Assembly (NCBI GenBank): GCA_002189035.1
Contig: NEEC01000004.1
Coordinates: 2,046,001 to 2,110,000, forward strand
DNA: 64,000 nucleotides
Direction of reading: 5' to 3'
Source of the DNA: Utricularia gibba
Taxonomy: Eukaryota; Streptophyta; Magnoliopsida; Lamiales; Lentibulariaceae
A program made the position numbers and the translations under genes. The first letter of the stretch is position 1, and each line of letters begins with the position of its first letter. Shown one piece after another: positions 1 to 18,098 of this stretch. The notes beneath the pieces are model-generated. The model was given only the letters and a program-made list of their open reading frames with translations, did not search any database and had not been told where the DNA came from.

Positions 1-3195
<3,195 letters not shown>

Positions 3196-3437
3196 TGCTG
3201 TGGTAAGACCGGCCTTCAAAAAAACAATGCTGAGTTCAGTCCCATAAGCACGCATCTTGGCTTTCGAGGCCTGCAGAGATTTTAGCTTCACGGCAGCTTC
3301 TGCATTTCTGTTTGATTCTCCAGTTCCTGTCACTTAATGACGGTTTATCTCGTTTGGAAATTATATTTTTTCAGTTGAAATCACAATTACTCAAATCCAT
3401 GGTAAACAAGACTGCTTTATTGCATTGAGTTTCTGTT

Positions 3438-6400
3438 CTAGTTGAAAAGATCAAGTGTGATCTTCTTCAAGCTTGAAACAGCAGCCTTCATGTCCACCCT
3501 TTCTTTTGGAGTGTCAAGTGTGCAGCTGATGCCTAGTTCAATAACAGATCGCAAGCATCTTAGCTTCTCCGGCTCAAGTTCCTCCTGTAAGCTGGGATCC
3601 AAAATTTCCTGCACATCATCCAGATTGTCTTTTGCCCATTGCTTCATGGTTGAATCTCCATTGAAACGCTTGTCGCTCGGCTTCCGTCTTGTTAACATTT
3701 CGAGCAGCATAATCCCAAAACTATAAACATCACATTTAGGCGAAACCACACCATCCATTCCATATTCTGCAACCACAAAAATCCTGCTTTATCAGCCATT
3801 TTTTAGGTTCAACTGGTTTGAGGGGCAAGATCACACATACCTGGAGCCATGTACCCTAAAGTAGCAAGGGTCATGGTGTGTGTGGCGCTATCTTCCTTAG
3901 CCAGAAGCTTGGCCAAGCCAAAGTCGCTTAAATATGCAACCATATCTTGATCCAAAAGAACATTACTTGGCTTGAGATCACAATGAACCACTGGGACATG
4001 GCAACCATGGTGAAGATACTCTAATGCTGATGCTACATCTGTCATTATCTCTAACCTTTGCCTCAAATTCAGGTAATCGCTTTTGGAGTATAACAGTTTG
4101 TCAAGGCTTCCATTAGGCATGTATTCAAGAACCAAAGCTTTAAAGCTGTCATCTGACGTTGAGCAGCTGCTTATCACTTTGGTGAGATTTCGGTGCCTGA
4201 AGTTCCTAAGCACCTCACATTCTGCTTGGAAGCTTCGAGCCGATCCATCAAATTGCAGATTGAATACCTTGACAGCGACAAGCAACCCATCTCCCAAGAT
4301 CCCTCTATAAACGGCTCCATAGCTTCCAACTCCCAACAAGTTCCTCTCACTATACCCATCAGTGGCTTGCTCCAATTCTTTCACTGTTATGATTCTTTGT
4401 CTTAATGGAGAAGACATGTTAGGATCAATGTATGCTTGTCTTGGTTTTCTGCACTTCATTAGTATGAATATAGCAGCCATCACCGTAACAAAAACTCCAG
4501 TCAACGTTGTCACAACGATGATCCATATCCTTGAAAAATGAAAGTTTTCAGGACAATGTGAAACATGGAACCTTGAAGAGCCACAGAGTCCATTGTTCAT
4601 GAGAAAAGATTGGTATGTGAAATTTCTAAATGGACCATCTGAAGGTATTTCCCCACTAAGAGCATTGAAAGAAACATTGAAATCTATGAGGTACTCGAGC
4701 TTCTCCATGGACTTGGGAATATGACCTGAGAGATGGTTATGTGACAAGTCCAAGGTCATCAAACTTAACATATCACCAATTGTGTATGGGATAGAACCCT
4801 GAAATTGATTCATAGCTAAAGATATATTGATCACTGTGTGCATACTTCCTATAGCACTAGGAATTGTTCCTGAAAGAGCATTATCTGATAGATCAATGAA
4901 TATCAATGCTCTTAAGTTCCCAATGCTTGGACTAAGAAAACCACGAAAAGAATTCGAGGATAAGTCAAGATGTGTTAAATCTGCTATGCTCCAGAGGCTT
5001 CCAGGTAGGCTTGAACCAAATCTATTGATCCCCATGGAGAGCTGTCTTAGATTAGAAAGGTTCCCTATGCATTCAGTTATCGGTCCTGAAAATTGATTAT
5101 AGGACAGATCTAGAAAACCCAAGTTTCGGAATTCACAAAAAGAAGGCAAGAACGATCCAGTAAGCTGGTTCATTCCAAGGGATAATCTTTGAAGCTTCTG
5201 TAGGTTACCCATCTCACTTGGGACATCACCACTCAACTGGTTGTTCCTCAGAGATAAGGTTTCTAAACTGCTCAAATTTCCAATCTCAGTTGGTATGCTA
5301 CCCTTAAGTTTGCAGGTGCTTAGTAATAAGCTTCTGAGTGATGTGGAAAAATTTCCTACAGATGGAGGGAGGATACCATCCAAGGGGTTCCTGCTCAGCT
5401 CCACGACTTCTAAATCATTGCATTGAGTGAGGGAATCAAAGAAGCTTAGTTCTGAGGATCCAGCTGAAGTAAAGTGGTTATCATATAAGTTGAAACGTTG
5501 AAGTAGTTTCAGATCATTGCCAATTGAAACAGGAATAGAACCACTAAACTGGTTAGAATAAAGTTGGACAATCGCCAACTGTGAAGAATTGACAATAGAT
5601 TCGACAATGGGGCCAGTGAGATGATTGTCTCCAAGGTAAATCTCTTGCAGGTTTGGTAGATTGAAAAACTGGGATGTGGGAACCATGCCTGAGAAGTTAT
5701 TCTGGCCAAGGGATAACACTATTAAATCAGACATGTTGAAAAGACTTGTGTGTATGCTCCCATAGAGAAAATTAGAGTCTAATACCAGTAACTGTAACTG
5801 AGAAAGGCTGCCTATTTCTTGTGTCAACTCACCTAAAAGATCAAGTCACCAATCCGTAAGCTTGAAACATAGACACCATTGTTAGCTGATATCCATCTAC
5901 CATATCATACCTGACAACATGTTGTTGTTGAGATATATTGTTTCAAGTAGAGTCGAATTGCTGATCTCGTCAGGAATGGATCCATGCAGTTTGTTGAAAG
6001 GCAATGAAAAATAAACGAGTGAGGAAAGGTTGGATAGGATCACTGGTGGAATAGCGCCTGCAATGCTGTTGTGTTCCAATCCTAAATAATTCAAGTTGTA
6101 AAGCTGAGCCATCTCCTCTGGGACGTGTCCTGGTGGAATTCGAATGGATTCAGCGACAAAAAGCTCTGCAAATGCCAACTCCACTTGCTTTGAAAAAATG
6201 ATACGTACCTCCCAAATTGTTGAAACCAAGAAACAACTCTGTAAGTGCTGACATGTTTCCTATTTCTCTAGGCACAATCCCTCTGAACTCATTGTGAGAC
6301 AGCCGTAAAAACTCAAGCTGTGAACACTGAGACAAACTGAATGGTATTTCACCGGTTAGCTCATTATGAGAAAGAGCAAGTCCCCTAAGATTTAAACTAG

Positions 6401-7034
6401 CCCGAGCACATATATTCGATGGTAACTGTCCCGACAAAGTGTTGTTCCTCAGTGAAATAATTTCCAAGGTTGAAATATTAAACAGACTAGCAGGAATTGA
6501 GCCTGAAAGCTGGTTATTGTCCAGGTTCAAGTTCCTCAATCTTGGAGTCTCTCCTATTTCATCAGGGATCACCCCTTGGAGCGAGTTCCCTTCTAGAGAT
6601 AAGACAAGTAGCGAAGACATTGATGCAAACCAGGACTTTGGTATGCTGCCTGTGAAGCCATTGAGGCTAAGATCAATAATCCTTAGTCTGCGGCAATGAA
6701 GCAGCTCACTTGGGAGTCTCCCATGGAATGAATTTCCAGAAACGTTGAGAACGCGTAGAAAAGTAAGGTTTCCGATCTCCGGTGGGATAGTGCCGCCAAG
6801 GGCCATGCCGGAGATGTCGAGTTCAACGAGTCTCTGATGCCTGCGGCCACATACGACACCGGTCCAGTTGCAAAACCAAGTGTTGTTGCTCCAGTTACTT
6901 AGCAGAACATTGCTAGGATCTGCAGTAATGTGATTTTTCAGAGCAACAAGTGCTGACATATCAGACGACAAACCTGGCAAGGAGTGAAGCAGGAGAAGAG
7001 CAGAAAGTATGAAGAAGTGCAAAGATTTCCCCAT
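3438..7034 (-). CDS. LRR receptor-like serine/threonine kinase, non-RD, subfamily XII (FLS2/EFR/Xa21-like)
   Basis: Likely a plasma-membrane pattern-recognition receptor. Exons (reverse): 7034-6209, 6129-5911, 5832-3841, 3766-3438, giving 1121 residues with every junction in phase 1. The protein has a signal peptide (MGKSLHFFILSALLLLH), an LRRNT cap with CNWTGVVC, about two dozen 24-residue LRRs, a transmembrane helix near residue 783 (IWIIVVTTLTGVFVTVMAAI), and a kinase domain from about 843 (GVGSYGAVY loop, VAVK lysine). The catalytic loop is HCDLKPSN, so Cys replaces the Arg of RD kinases; this is typical of immune receptors. DFG is near 985, and APE is restored across the last intron. Introns are 79, 78 and 74 bp. 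Two of them interrupt the LRR region, which is unusual because this subfamily normally has one intron in the kinase. The ligand is unknown. Confidence 0.92.
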
Positions 7035-7802
7035 CCTGATGCCTCAGCTGCAAACAAGCAGTGCAATCACAAATAAATAGGAGGCTGCTGCTCTACTAGC
7101 AACTTGTGTTGTAAGAGCTGTAGTGCGTCAACTTCGCACATCCAGTCAAGTGGAAAAGAAGCTCCCGTGTTTGCACGATGAACTTAATGGAATTCATTTC
7201 CACACACGTGTTCTAAAGGTTGGTACATCCCATCAGATAAAAATATTGTGGAAAATTAAAAAATTTTCATTGGATATTGCACTTCCAAAGCACTATGTTG
7301 CAATGATTATTAAGACGAATTTCAAACATACTATGATGTTCTTAGATTTTTTTAAAATGAAAATTGTCCATAAAATTGATGCTATGAAATAAATTATATA
7401 ATATATACGCTTTTTGAAATTATTTTATTTTGATGACTGCATTTAGTGACAATTTTTGAAAATATGTGTTTCATTATGGGTATAATTTTGAATTTTTTTT
7501 TGTAGTAGGCCAGGAAAGAGAACTTCTAGAAGGGCATGGAAAATTGAACGTGTCGGGTTAACCCGCCTACATAAACGGATGGGTCGAATTCTCGAAACTT
7601 CAACTTGGAATCTCGATTGATGACCACAAATGTGACCTGGATCCGCCCTTTGCCGAGATGGAAGATTAGACTACCACAAGCTTGACCCGGATCCCGCCTT
7701 CGCTAATTCTCAATGGCCGGTACCGTTGTGGCTGGCAAAAGGACTCGGTACCTGTGACCTTACAAATAGGAAGATCGTGCTCCCTGGGATTCTGTGTTTA
7801 CG
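7035..7802. other. Divergent intergenic region between LRR-RLK and F-box gene
   Basis: This stretch should hold the promoters of the two divergent genes. A TATA-like run (ctatttattt read on the minus strand) lies near 7071-7080, about 40 bp before the kinase start codon. A perfect 12-bp palindrome, cgggttaacccg, lies near 7554. Two similar GC-richer segments with tgacc(t/c)ggatcc occur near 7635 and 7684. Positions 7240-7510 are AT-rich with no coding signal. Confidence 0.5.
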
Positions 7803-10239
7803 ATGGCTTCAGGTAGGTTTTTTTTTTGCTTCATTTTTGCCACGATGCATCAGGCATCTGTGAAGATTGTGGGGTTTTGTCTTTATGGATCCTTTCGTGC
7901 AAAATTCTTCAATTTTCCTGCCGTTTTTTTCTTCTTACAGAGATTCGGTTATCGCGCGAACATCACCTTTCTGAGTTTGATGAGCATGTTTGTTTTTGGA
8001 AAAGTTTCCTTGTTCGTGCCGTTCATTGATATTCCATGATTCATGAATGTGCTGGCGTAAGATTTTTTTTTTTTACTCTTTACAGATTGTGGGACGGCTA
8101 CAGAACTTGAATCAGCTTTTCGTTTGAGGGCAGCCCAATTCCTGGTCACTCATAGACCATGGCTAGGTAAACAGCCCAAGCTTAGCTTTCCTGTTTATTT
8201 GCATGATGCGAATATGATTTTCCAATATAATATAGTCATTTTGTGATAATCAAGTGTATGTTGGCATTAGCTGAGATAAGCGCAACTCTGAGATAATGCC
8301 ATTACTTTGTAAAATGACCATTTATTTTTTTTTCCCTCAGATCTTTACGGAATTAATGTTAGGCCTGTTGTACCGTTCAGTAGTTTGAGTAGCAAGCCAT
8401 CCGTTGAAACAGCACTCATACACCGTTGTTTGCCCGATGAATTACTTTTTGAGGTATCACCTTGCAGTTCCAGTTTTTAATTATTGAGAACGTAGGTTGG
8501 CCATTAGTCTCTTCTCGTTCCCTCTTTGCAAGCCAGTTTTTAATCATTAGTTTTTGTTAATCTTCACAATTGTCTGTCAACTTCGTAGCATATTGTCATT
8601 TTTGAAACACTGAGTGTATTTAGATGGAGCAAGGATAAAAAGACAGGGACATGCAATGATGTCGTTGAATTAATAAGAAAACAGGAACACTGGTTCCTGT
8701 TTGTTCACATAATGCACTTCAAGATTTTTTAGCCTACTCTGGAGTATAATTGCTCTGATGGCTACTAGCTTGGAAGGAAATGATAGTTGTTTTTTTTCTT
8801 GATTTCCCCCTTCTTCGTCATAACTACAAGTAGTTATTATTTTATTATAGATTTTCCTAAAAGTAACTCCATACGCACTGGGCAAGGCAGCCTGTGTTTG
8901 CCGAAAGTGGAGATACACAATTCGCAATCCTGTGTTTTGGCGCAATGCATGCTTAAAAGCATGGCAGGTAGACTGTAATAAAACATTTATTTTCTTTGGA
9001 TGCTTATGGGTTTATTGTATGACATACTGGCTGTTTGGTAGATCGATGGAGTATCTTCAAATTATAAAACACTGCAATCCAAGTATGATGGCTCTTGGAG
9101 AAAAATGTGGCTCTCAAGACCAAGAGTTCGGACTGATGGTATAAAATAATTTTATATCATCGAATTCATGCCCATTTCTGACTTATGCGGATGGATATCT
9201 AGGCCTTTATGTCAGTCGGAATACGTACATACGTGCTGGAGTTGCAGAATGGAAGATATCAAATCCCGTGCACATTGTATGACAGCTCCAGTGAATTATT
9301 TCTTCCTAGAAAATTTAATGCATTTTAAAATGCAAGTGTGAATTAACTTCTGTTCGTTCATTCAGATGTATGGGCCTCCACTTAAACATTATGTATGTGT
9401 TTTCAGGTTTGCTATTTTCGGTACTTGAAATTTTATCCCTCAGGAAGGTTTCTTTACAAGGTAGCTATCACTTCCAGCTCAGCATATGTTACCTCTTAGT
9501 TGATTGTAGTATTTTCTTTGGAGTTCATCTGTAAAAACATTCTTTTTCTCTCCTGATCATGCACAGAATTCCTCTCAGAAAGTTAAGGACGTGGTGAAAT
9601 GCATGAATTTCCGTGCCTCAAAAGTTGATTGCGTCTTCAGTGGACAATACACATTGTCTGATGATAAGGTTGGTGGCAACATTCATTCATCGTCATATTT
9701 CTTCCTCCAAGGCTTAAGGTGACCCTTTCCACTTCTTTTTGTAGTTGGAAGCTGCATTGCTGTATCCTGGTTTGCGCCCCACGGTTCTAAGATTCCGTTT
9801 AAGGTGCTTCTCATGCCTTTCTGGCCATTCCTCTGGCTTACATTGTCAACGTAACATCTTCATGGAGCTTGATCACGATGCAGATTAAGGGGGACAACAA
9901 TGGGTTCTAACAACCGAATTGATCTGATTTCGCTTGTCACGAGTGGGGTGGGCGACTCAGAGGCCAGTGGTCCTGATAATGACATTCTAGGAATAGTGGA
10001 AGGATGGGAAGAAAATGAAACGCACAACCCAGATGTGCCCGCGATTTCGCACAAGCGAGGGCTCACTCCATTTGTGTTTGTCCCATTTGATGAGGTATGC
10101 CTTTCTTGTTACTCGCACCTGCATGCAGCCAGCGGCACACATGCAAATGCAGTAGTTGTTACCCCCACCTTTTGTGCAGGCGGAGACATCGGTACTGAAT
10201 CTCCCTGCGGACAAGATGGATTATTTCCTTCCCGGCTGA
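7803..10239 (+). CDS. FBP7: F-box protein, FBP7 / FBXO9 type
   Basis: Probable substrate receptor of an SCF ubiquitin ligase. The Arabidopsis relative AtFBP7 is reported to be needed for efficient translation under temperature stress. Eleven exons: 7803-7812, 8086-8166, 8341-8453, 8851-8967, 9042-9138, 9203-9276, 9407-9460, 9567-9668, 9745-9803, 9884-10094, 10180-10239, giving 325 residues. The F-box lies around residues 58-105 (LPDELLFE to [10 protein letters not shown]). It is followed by the FBXO9-type domain: [37 protein letters not shown] and GQYTLSDD. The C-terminal part reads [17 protein letters not shown]. The first coding exon is only 10 nt (Met-Ala-Ser plus one base). It was chosen because joining it to 8086 keeps the frame and gives the family-like start MASDCGT. 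The assignment is by recalled family sequence; a paralogue is possible. Confidence 0.85.
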
Positions 10240-11134
10240 AGACGAAAGAACAGTGCGTGTAAATAGTGGAGCCATTCGTCTCCATGTAAGGTTTACTGTA
10301 CATACAACCCTCAACTGCTGGCTGCAATAAGGCGAGGAAATCTCTGTGTTTTTTGTATGTCTGTATGCTTCATTCCACCTCCTTTCTTTCTGTGGTATGT
10401 GTACTGTTACCTTAACGCTTGGTTGCCATCACTTCCAGTAGTTGAGATGCACAGATTTGACCGTGAACGGAGATATATGTTGAAAAAGGAGAACCCTGCT
10501 CCATTATGGAGAAATGTACAATTATTAAGGTTATTGATTTGTTGTTCTTTGACGAAATTCATATCCGCATTAGGAAGGAAACACACTCGGGGCACCCCCC
10601 GCAGTGCGTGCCTGATTGATGTAGGTGCAATCCTGAGAGACTAGGCATTAGCCATTAATCATGACTTGGTTTTTTGGGATTTTTTAAACCCGATTAATTA
10701 TCGGGATATTTGTTATGAAGTATGATGTGCAGGTGTAAATATATCACTCAGGAATAAGTAAATTCACCGAATATCACTCAATTATTTGCTATTATCATTT
10801 AATTATATAATTATTTATTTTCATATTTCTTTTGATTTTCTATAACTCTATACCGATGGACTAATCCGGAGTTAATAAACTACTGAATTTATATATTCAT
10901 GGAGATAATATTATAATTTTTACAAACCTAGTAATATAAAATATCTATATTCAACTCAAAGGTACTAAATTATTTAAACAAGTTAAATTCACTCACCAAA
11001 TCGTATTTTTCATATAAATTCACCCATTCATATTTATCAAAACTCAAGATCTTAATCTACCCATCAAACTAAGCCTACAACAGTCACGTCCAATGCCTTC
11101 AAACCTTACCTCAATCAGGTCTACGGTTTTACCA
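10240..11134. other. Convergent intergenic region, 3' ends of FBP7 and YIF1 genes
   Basis: The F-box 3' UTR probably ends near the tgcaataa motif at about 10323. A second stretch to about 10650 has balanced base composition but no recognisable coding sequence. Positions 10670-11060 are AT-rich non-coding DNA. I see no gene here. Confidence 0.5.
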
Positions 11135-12201
11135 TCAGAAAAGCCATCTGAGACTAGTATTACCGAGCCATATGAGGAGTGGGAACTGCGCCAAGGCAAT
11201 GAAGAGCAACAAGTAATGATGCCTGCTAGAATCGTAGCTTCTAACCTCTGCGAAGAGAACTCTCTTCATAGTTTTCACCAGAAACACTCCCATTGATAAG
11301 CTCGTCCATGGGAGCAAAAAATAGCATGCGTAACCCCAGAACATTTTCCCCAGTAAGGCTACTGAAAGACCCGCAAATGTATATCCAGCATAGGCGACAA
11401 TATCGAGCAAGGGAGCTTCGCCGCTGCCCAGGGAGAACAATGTCATCTTCAGTAAAGAGACCTGAAAGGCCCACCCCACCATCCCCTTTATAAATAACCA
11501 GTTTACAGCTTCGGGATTAAACCTGGAGATCATATAGTTGAGTGAGAATTGGCAGCTGATTCTGAAGCTGCTATGGGAAAGAGCAGGTGATGTTGGATTA
11601 CATTCCATGAAGACCTAAAGAGAGGCCGGCAAGGACTACGTAGGTTCCAAAAGCCATTAGAGGTATGTACAAGTCTGGAGCATTAATGTCGTAAATTGGG
11701 GGCTTATAGGAGAGTCTGCCACCCACTGGTTCTGTAATTCTTGTCCAGTGACCCTGAAGGAAATATTAGACACATGAGCTAGATAAAGCACCATACTGCA
11801 ATTAAGAATAGATGCCAAGGGGGTGAAGTCCTCTTTCAAACAAACAGAGCACTTACTCTGTGAAGGAAGGGAAAAAGAACAACCGTCAACTTATTCTTCA
11901 CATAGTGATCATTGACTTGAAAGTAGTATAGTGCGTCGGAGAAATACCTGCTGATCTGTTTGTGATAATTGCAATACAATAAGAAATATGGACCTGAAAT
12001 TTCCTTGTGGTGAAGATCTCAAATGATACTCACATTGCTTTGTACGTATTCAGAGCTGGATCCTAAAATCTTCTCGCCATAGGAACCCAGTCCACCTCGA
12101 ATGAAACCAGAACTTCCACCATAAAATCCATTTCCAAATGGACTTGTTAATGGATTTGGTGGCCTGTGCACACCGGGTGGCATACCAAGATTGTCGTACA
12201 T
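11135..12201 (-). CDS. YIF1B: YIF1 family ER-Golgi transport protein
   Basis: YIF1 pairs with YIP1 and acts in vesicle budding and traffic between ER and Golgi. Exons (reverse): 12201-12034, 11955-11857, 11753-11602, 11522-11135, giving 268 residues, the usual family length. The N-terminus is Gly/Pro-rich and cytosolic. It is followed by the conserved [18 protein letters not shown] and [20 protein letters not shown] blocks and then several hydrophobic segments ([73 protein letters not shown]). The first donor was placed at GTGAGT (12033) because only that choice gives the family sequence in phase 0. An acceptor-like ttttcag just before the start codon (exon from 12212) suggests a 5' UTR intron. 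Confidence 0.92.
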
Positions 12202-13329
12202 TTCTCAGAAACCTGAAAATGCAGCCATAGAGCTCTGATAACCGAACACAGATAAGTGTTTTAGGGGTTAAATTGATGAATATTCAGAATCGGAATTTCA
12301 TGTACGTTAGCAGTACTATCCGATGAACCTAAAATGCACCAAGCTCAGACGCGGCATTCAGTATATTAAAAGGTTGATTTCATGCCATAAAAAAAGCGAT
12401 TCAAGAATAACTCATCCGGAACCAAAATAACCCAAAGTCAATCTCCAATGATGATTCCACTCTGTTCTTGCAAACACGAGAAAAAATCGGATTCTTATAA
12501 CACCTCCGCGATCAGGAACTTTCACTCCGAGAGTTGAAGAATACGTAAAAAAACAAGCTAAGCATGAAATGGTAAATATAGCAGAAACTACTAAATCGCA
12601 GGTCGACCTGATGGAGGCCTGCCGATCATCAAAGAAAATGCATAACGATCCACATAACAAATACCTCGAAGCATTTCAATGATCAACAATCAAGGAAGAC
12701 AAGCAAAAAAAATACGGAATCCTGCCTCTCAAAGAAGATCGCTAATGGCGGTAAATGAATCGCGAAGCACAGTGCTGTTCCTTGGCTCCCAAGGATCCAA
12801 AGAAATGTCCAAGCGTCGGAGCAGAAGGATGTAGAGCCTTTCTTTAAAGAATTTTAAATTAAAACACAACATCTCAAATATATAGTACATTGCCGGGGTG
12901 ATAGTGGGCCGCCAGTCCGTTAAACACGCAGCCCACTTTATCCACCAAGGGGTCGCAACCACTTTACGCTCAAAACTGTTACATGGCAGGACCAACATAA
13001 ACCTAACGCTTCGCTGGAGAATGCCGTTTTCATCAAGACAAGAGCAGAATACTAACTGCAAGATGAAGAATACTCAGGATAGTCCTTTTCCTCATGAACA
13101 TGGAGGAAGCACAATATAAAGGACAACAAGGCCAGATATGCGTGGCGGGGGAATAGATAAAGTAGACTTCATTGTGCTGTGCGGAGCCAAGGGAGGAGAG
13201 GAGCCAGCTTCTCTCTTATATTGGCACAGGTACACTGCTCTTTATTTAAGAACATGATCATACTGAGGAGCCCAAGTGAACTTCAAAAAATAATCATGCA
13301 GGTGCTAGCTGATCGATTCTACGATGGCT
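12202..13329. other. YIF1 leader/promoter and USP 3' UTR region
   Basis: This non-coding stretch separates the YIF1 start from the USP stop, both on the minus strand. A 3' splice site (tttcag, acceptor G at 12213) lies 11 bp before the YIF1 start codon, so part of the region is probably a 5' UTR intron plus upstream exon and promoter. The segment next to 13330 is the USP 3' UTR. No additional coding sequence was recognised. Confidence 0.5.
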
Positions 13330-17250
<3,921 letters not shown>

Positions 17251-18098
17251 GGACTCCGATGCAGTAACTGACGGAAATCACGGGGTTGCATTTTATTACA
17301 CCAAACGTGGGGACGGCAACGCCATCAAGGCTAACTTTGCAAGATGCGTCTGTCAGAAGGTGGCCTTACTGGGTCCGGATATTCCCTCCGAATATCGCTT
17401 ACATTTGGGAAAATTTTTTAAAAATTGTATAAAAATTGAAAAATATGTTAAAATGGAAATTTATATATGTTTGAAAGTATTCTTTTAAAATAATTATTGT
17501 AGAAATAATATATGATTGGAATATAAAAAACAAAATTCTTATAATAGAATTATATCTTTATTCATATTTCTTAATAATTATATTTTATAAATTAAAGAAT
17601 TATATTTCATACATTATTTTATACATAAATATTATACAAATTTGTAAATCATATTTATTTTGACTCGCAACAAATTATTTATAAAAAATAAATAGAATTA
17701 TAAATTTAAATTTCAAAATTAATTCTTAAAAATTAAAGAATTTAGTATATGATTGAAAGATACCATCAAGTTTATAAAAATAAAATTGATTTTTAAACGT
17801 TATTCCAATAATGTTTTACAAAATAAATGTACATTAATGCTTCTTACCTTGCATTAATTGGGGGACTTGTGAAGTAACCCAATCCTAATCTTTGGGACCG
17901 GCCTCTCACCTCCAAAGTGGCCATTGAAAAAAAAAAAAAAAGAAGAAACCAAGAAGACGTAAATTTGAGTTTTATCCTGAAGATGTCCTTTGTTTAATAG
18001 TAAATTTGGAGTCTTATCCTGCAGATGTTCACTGTATTTACATGGACACAGCTCCCTCAATGGCTGAAGCTCACCAGTTGTCTCAAAGTTCGCCGCAG
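17251..18098. other. USP promoter side and AT-rich spacer before PEX1 3' end
   Basis: Positions 17400-17850 are very AT-rich with long A/T runs and no coding signal. 17251-17400 should hold the USP 5' UTR and core promoter. 17880-18098 is the probable PEX1 3' UTR and contains an A-run at about 17926-17941. No gene recognised. Confidence 0.5.

Noticed and set aside
6166-6208. A 43-bp intron in the LRR-RLK gene using the acceptor at 6166
   Set aside because: Too short for a plant intron and breaks the 24-residue LRR spacing. The acceptor at 6130 gives a 79-bp intron and a perfect LRR unit.
3442-6699. Several plus-strand open frames opposite the LRR-RLK gene
   Set aside because: They are antisense shadows of the LRR and kinase coding sequence, with no independent homology or splice structure.
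7826-8039. Open frames in the first intron of the FBP7-like gene, with a possible extra exon after 7940
   Set aside because: Joining the 10-nt exon directly to 8086 restores the family N-terminus and frame; the intronic frame does not connect.
9860-10327. Minus-strand frames opposite the last FBP7 exons
   Set aside because: They overlap well-supported coding exons and have no recognisable features.
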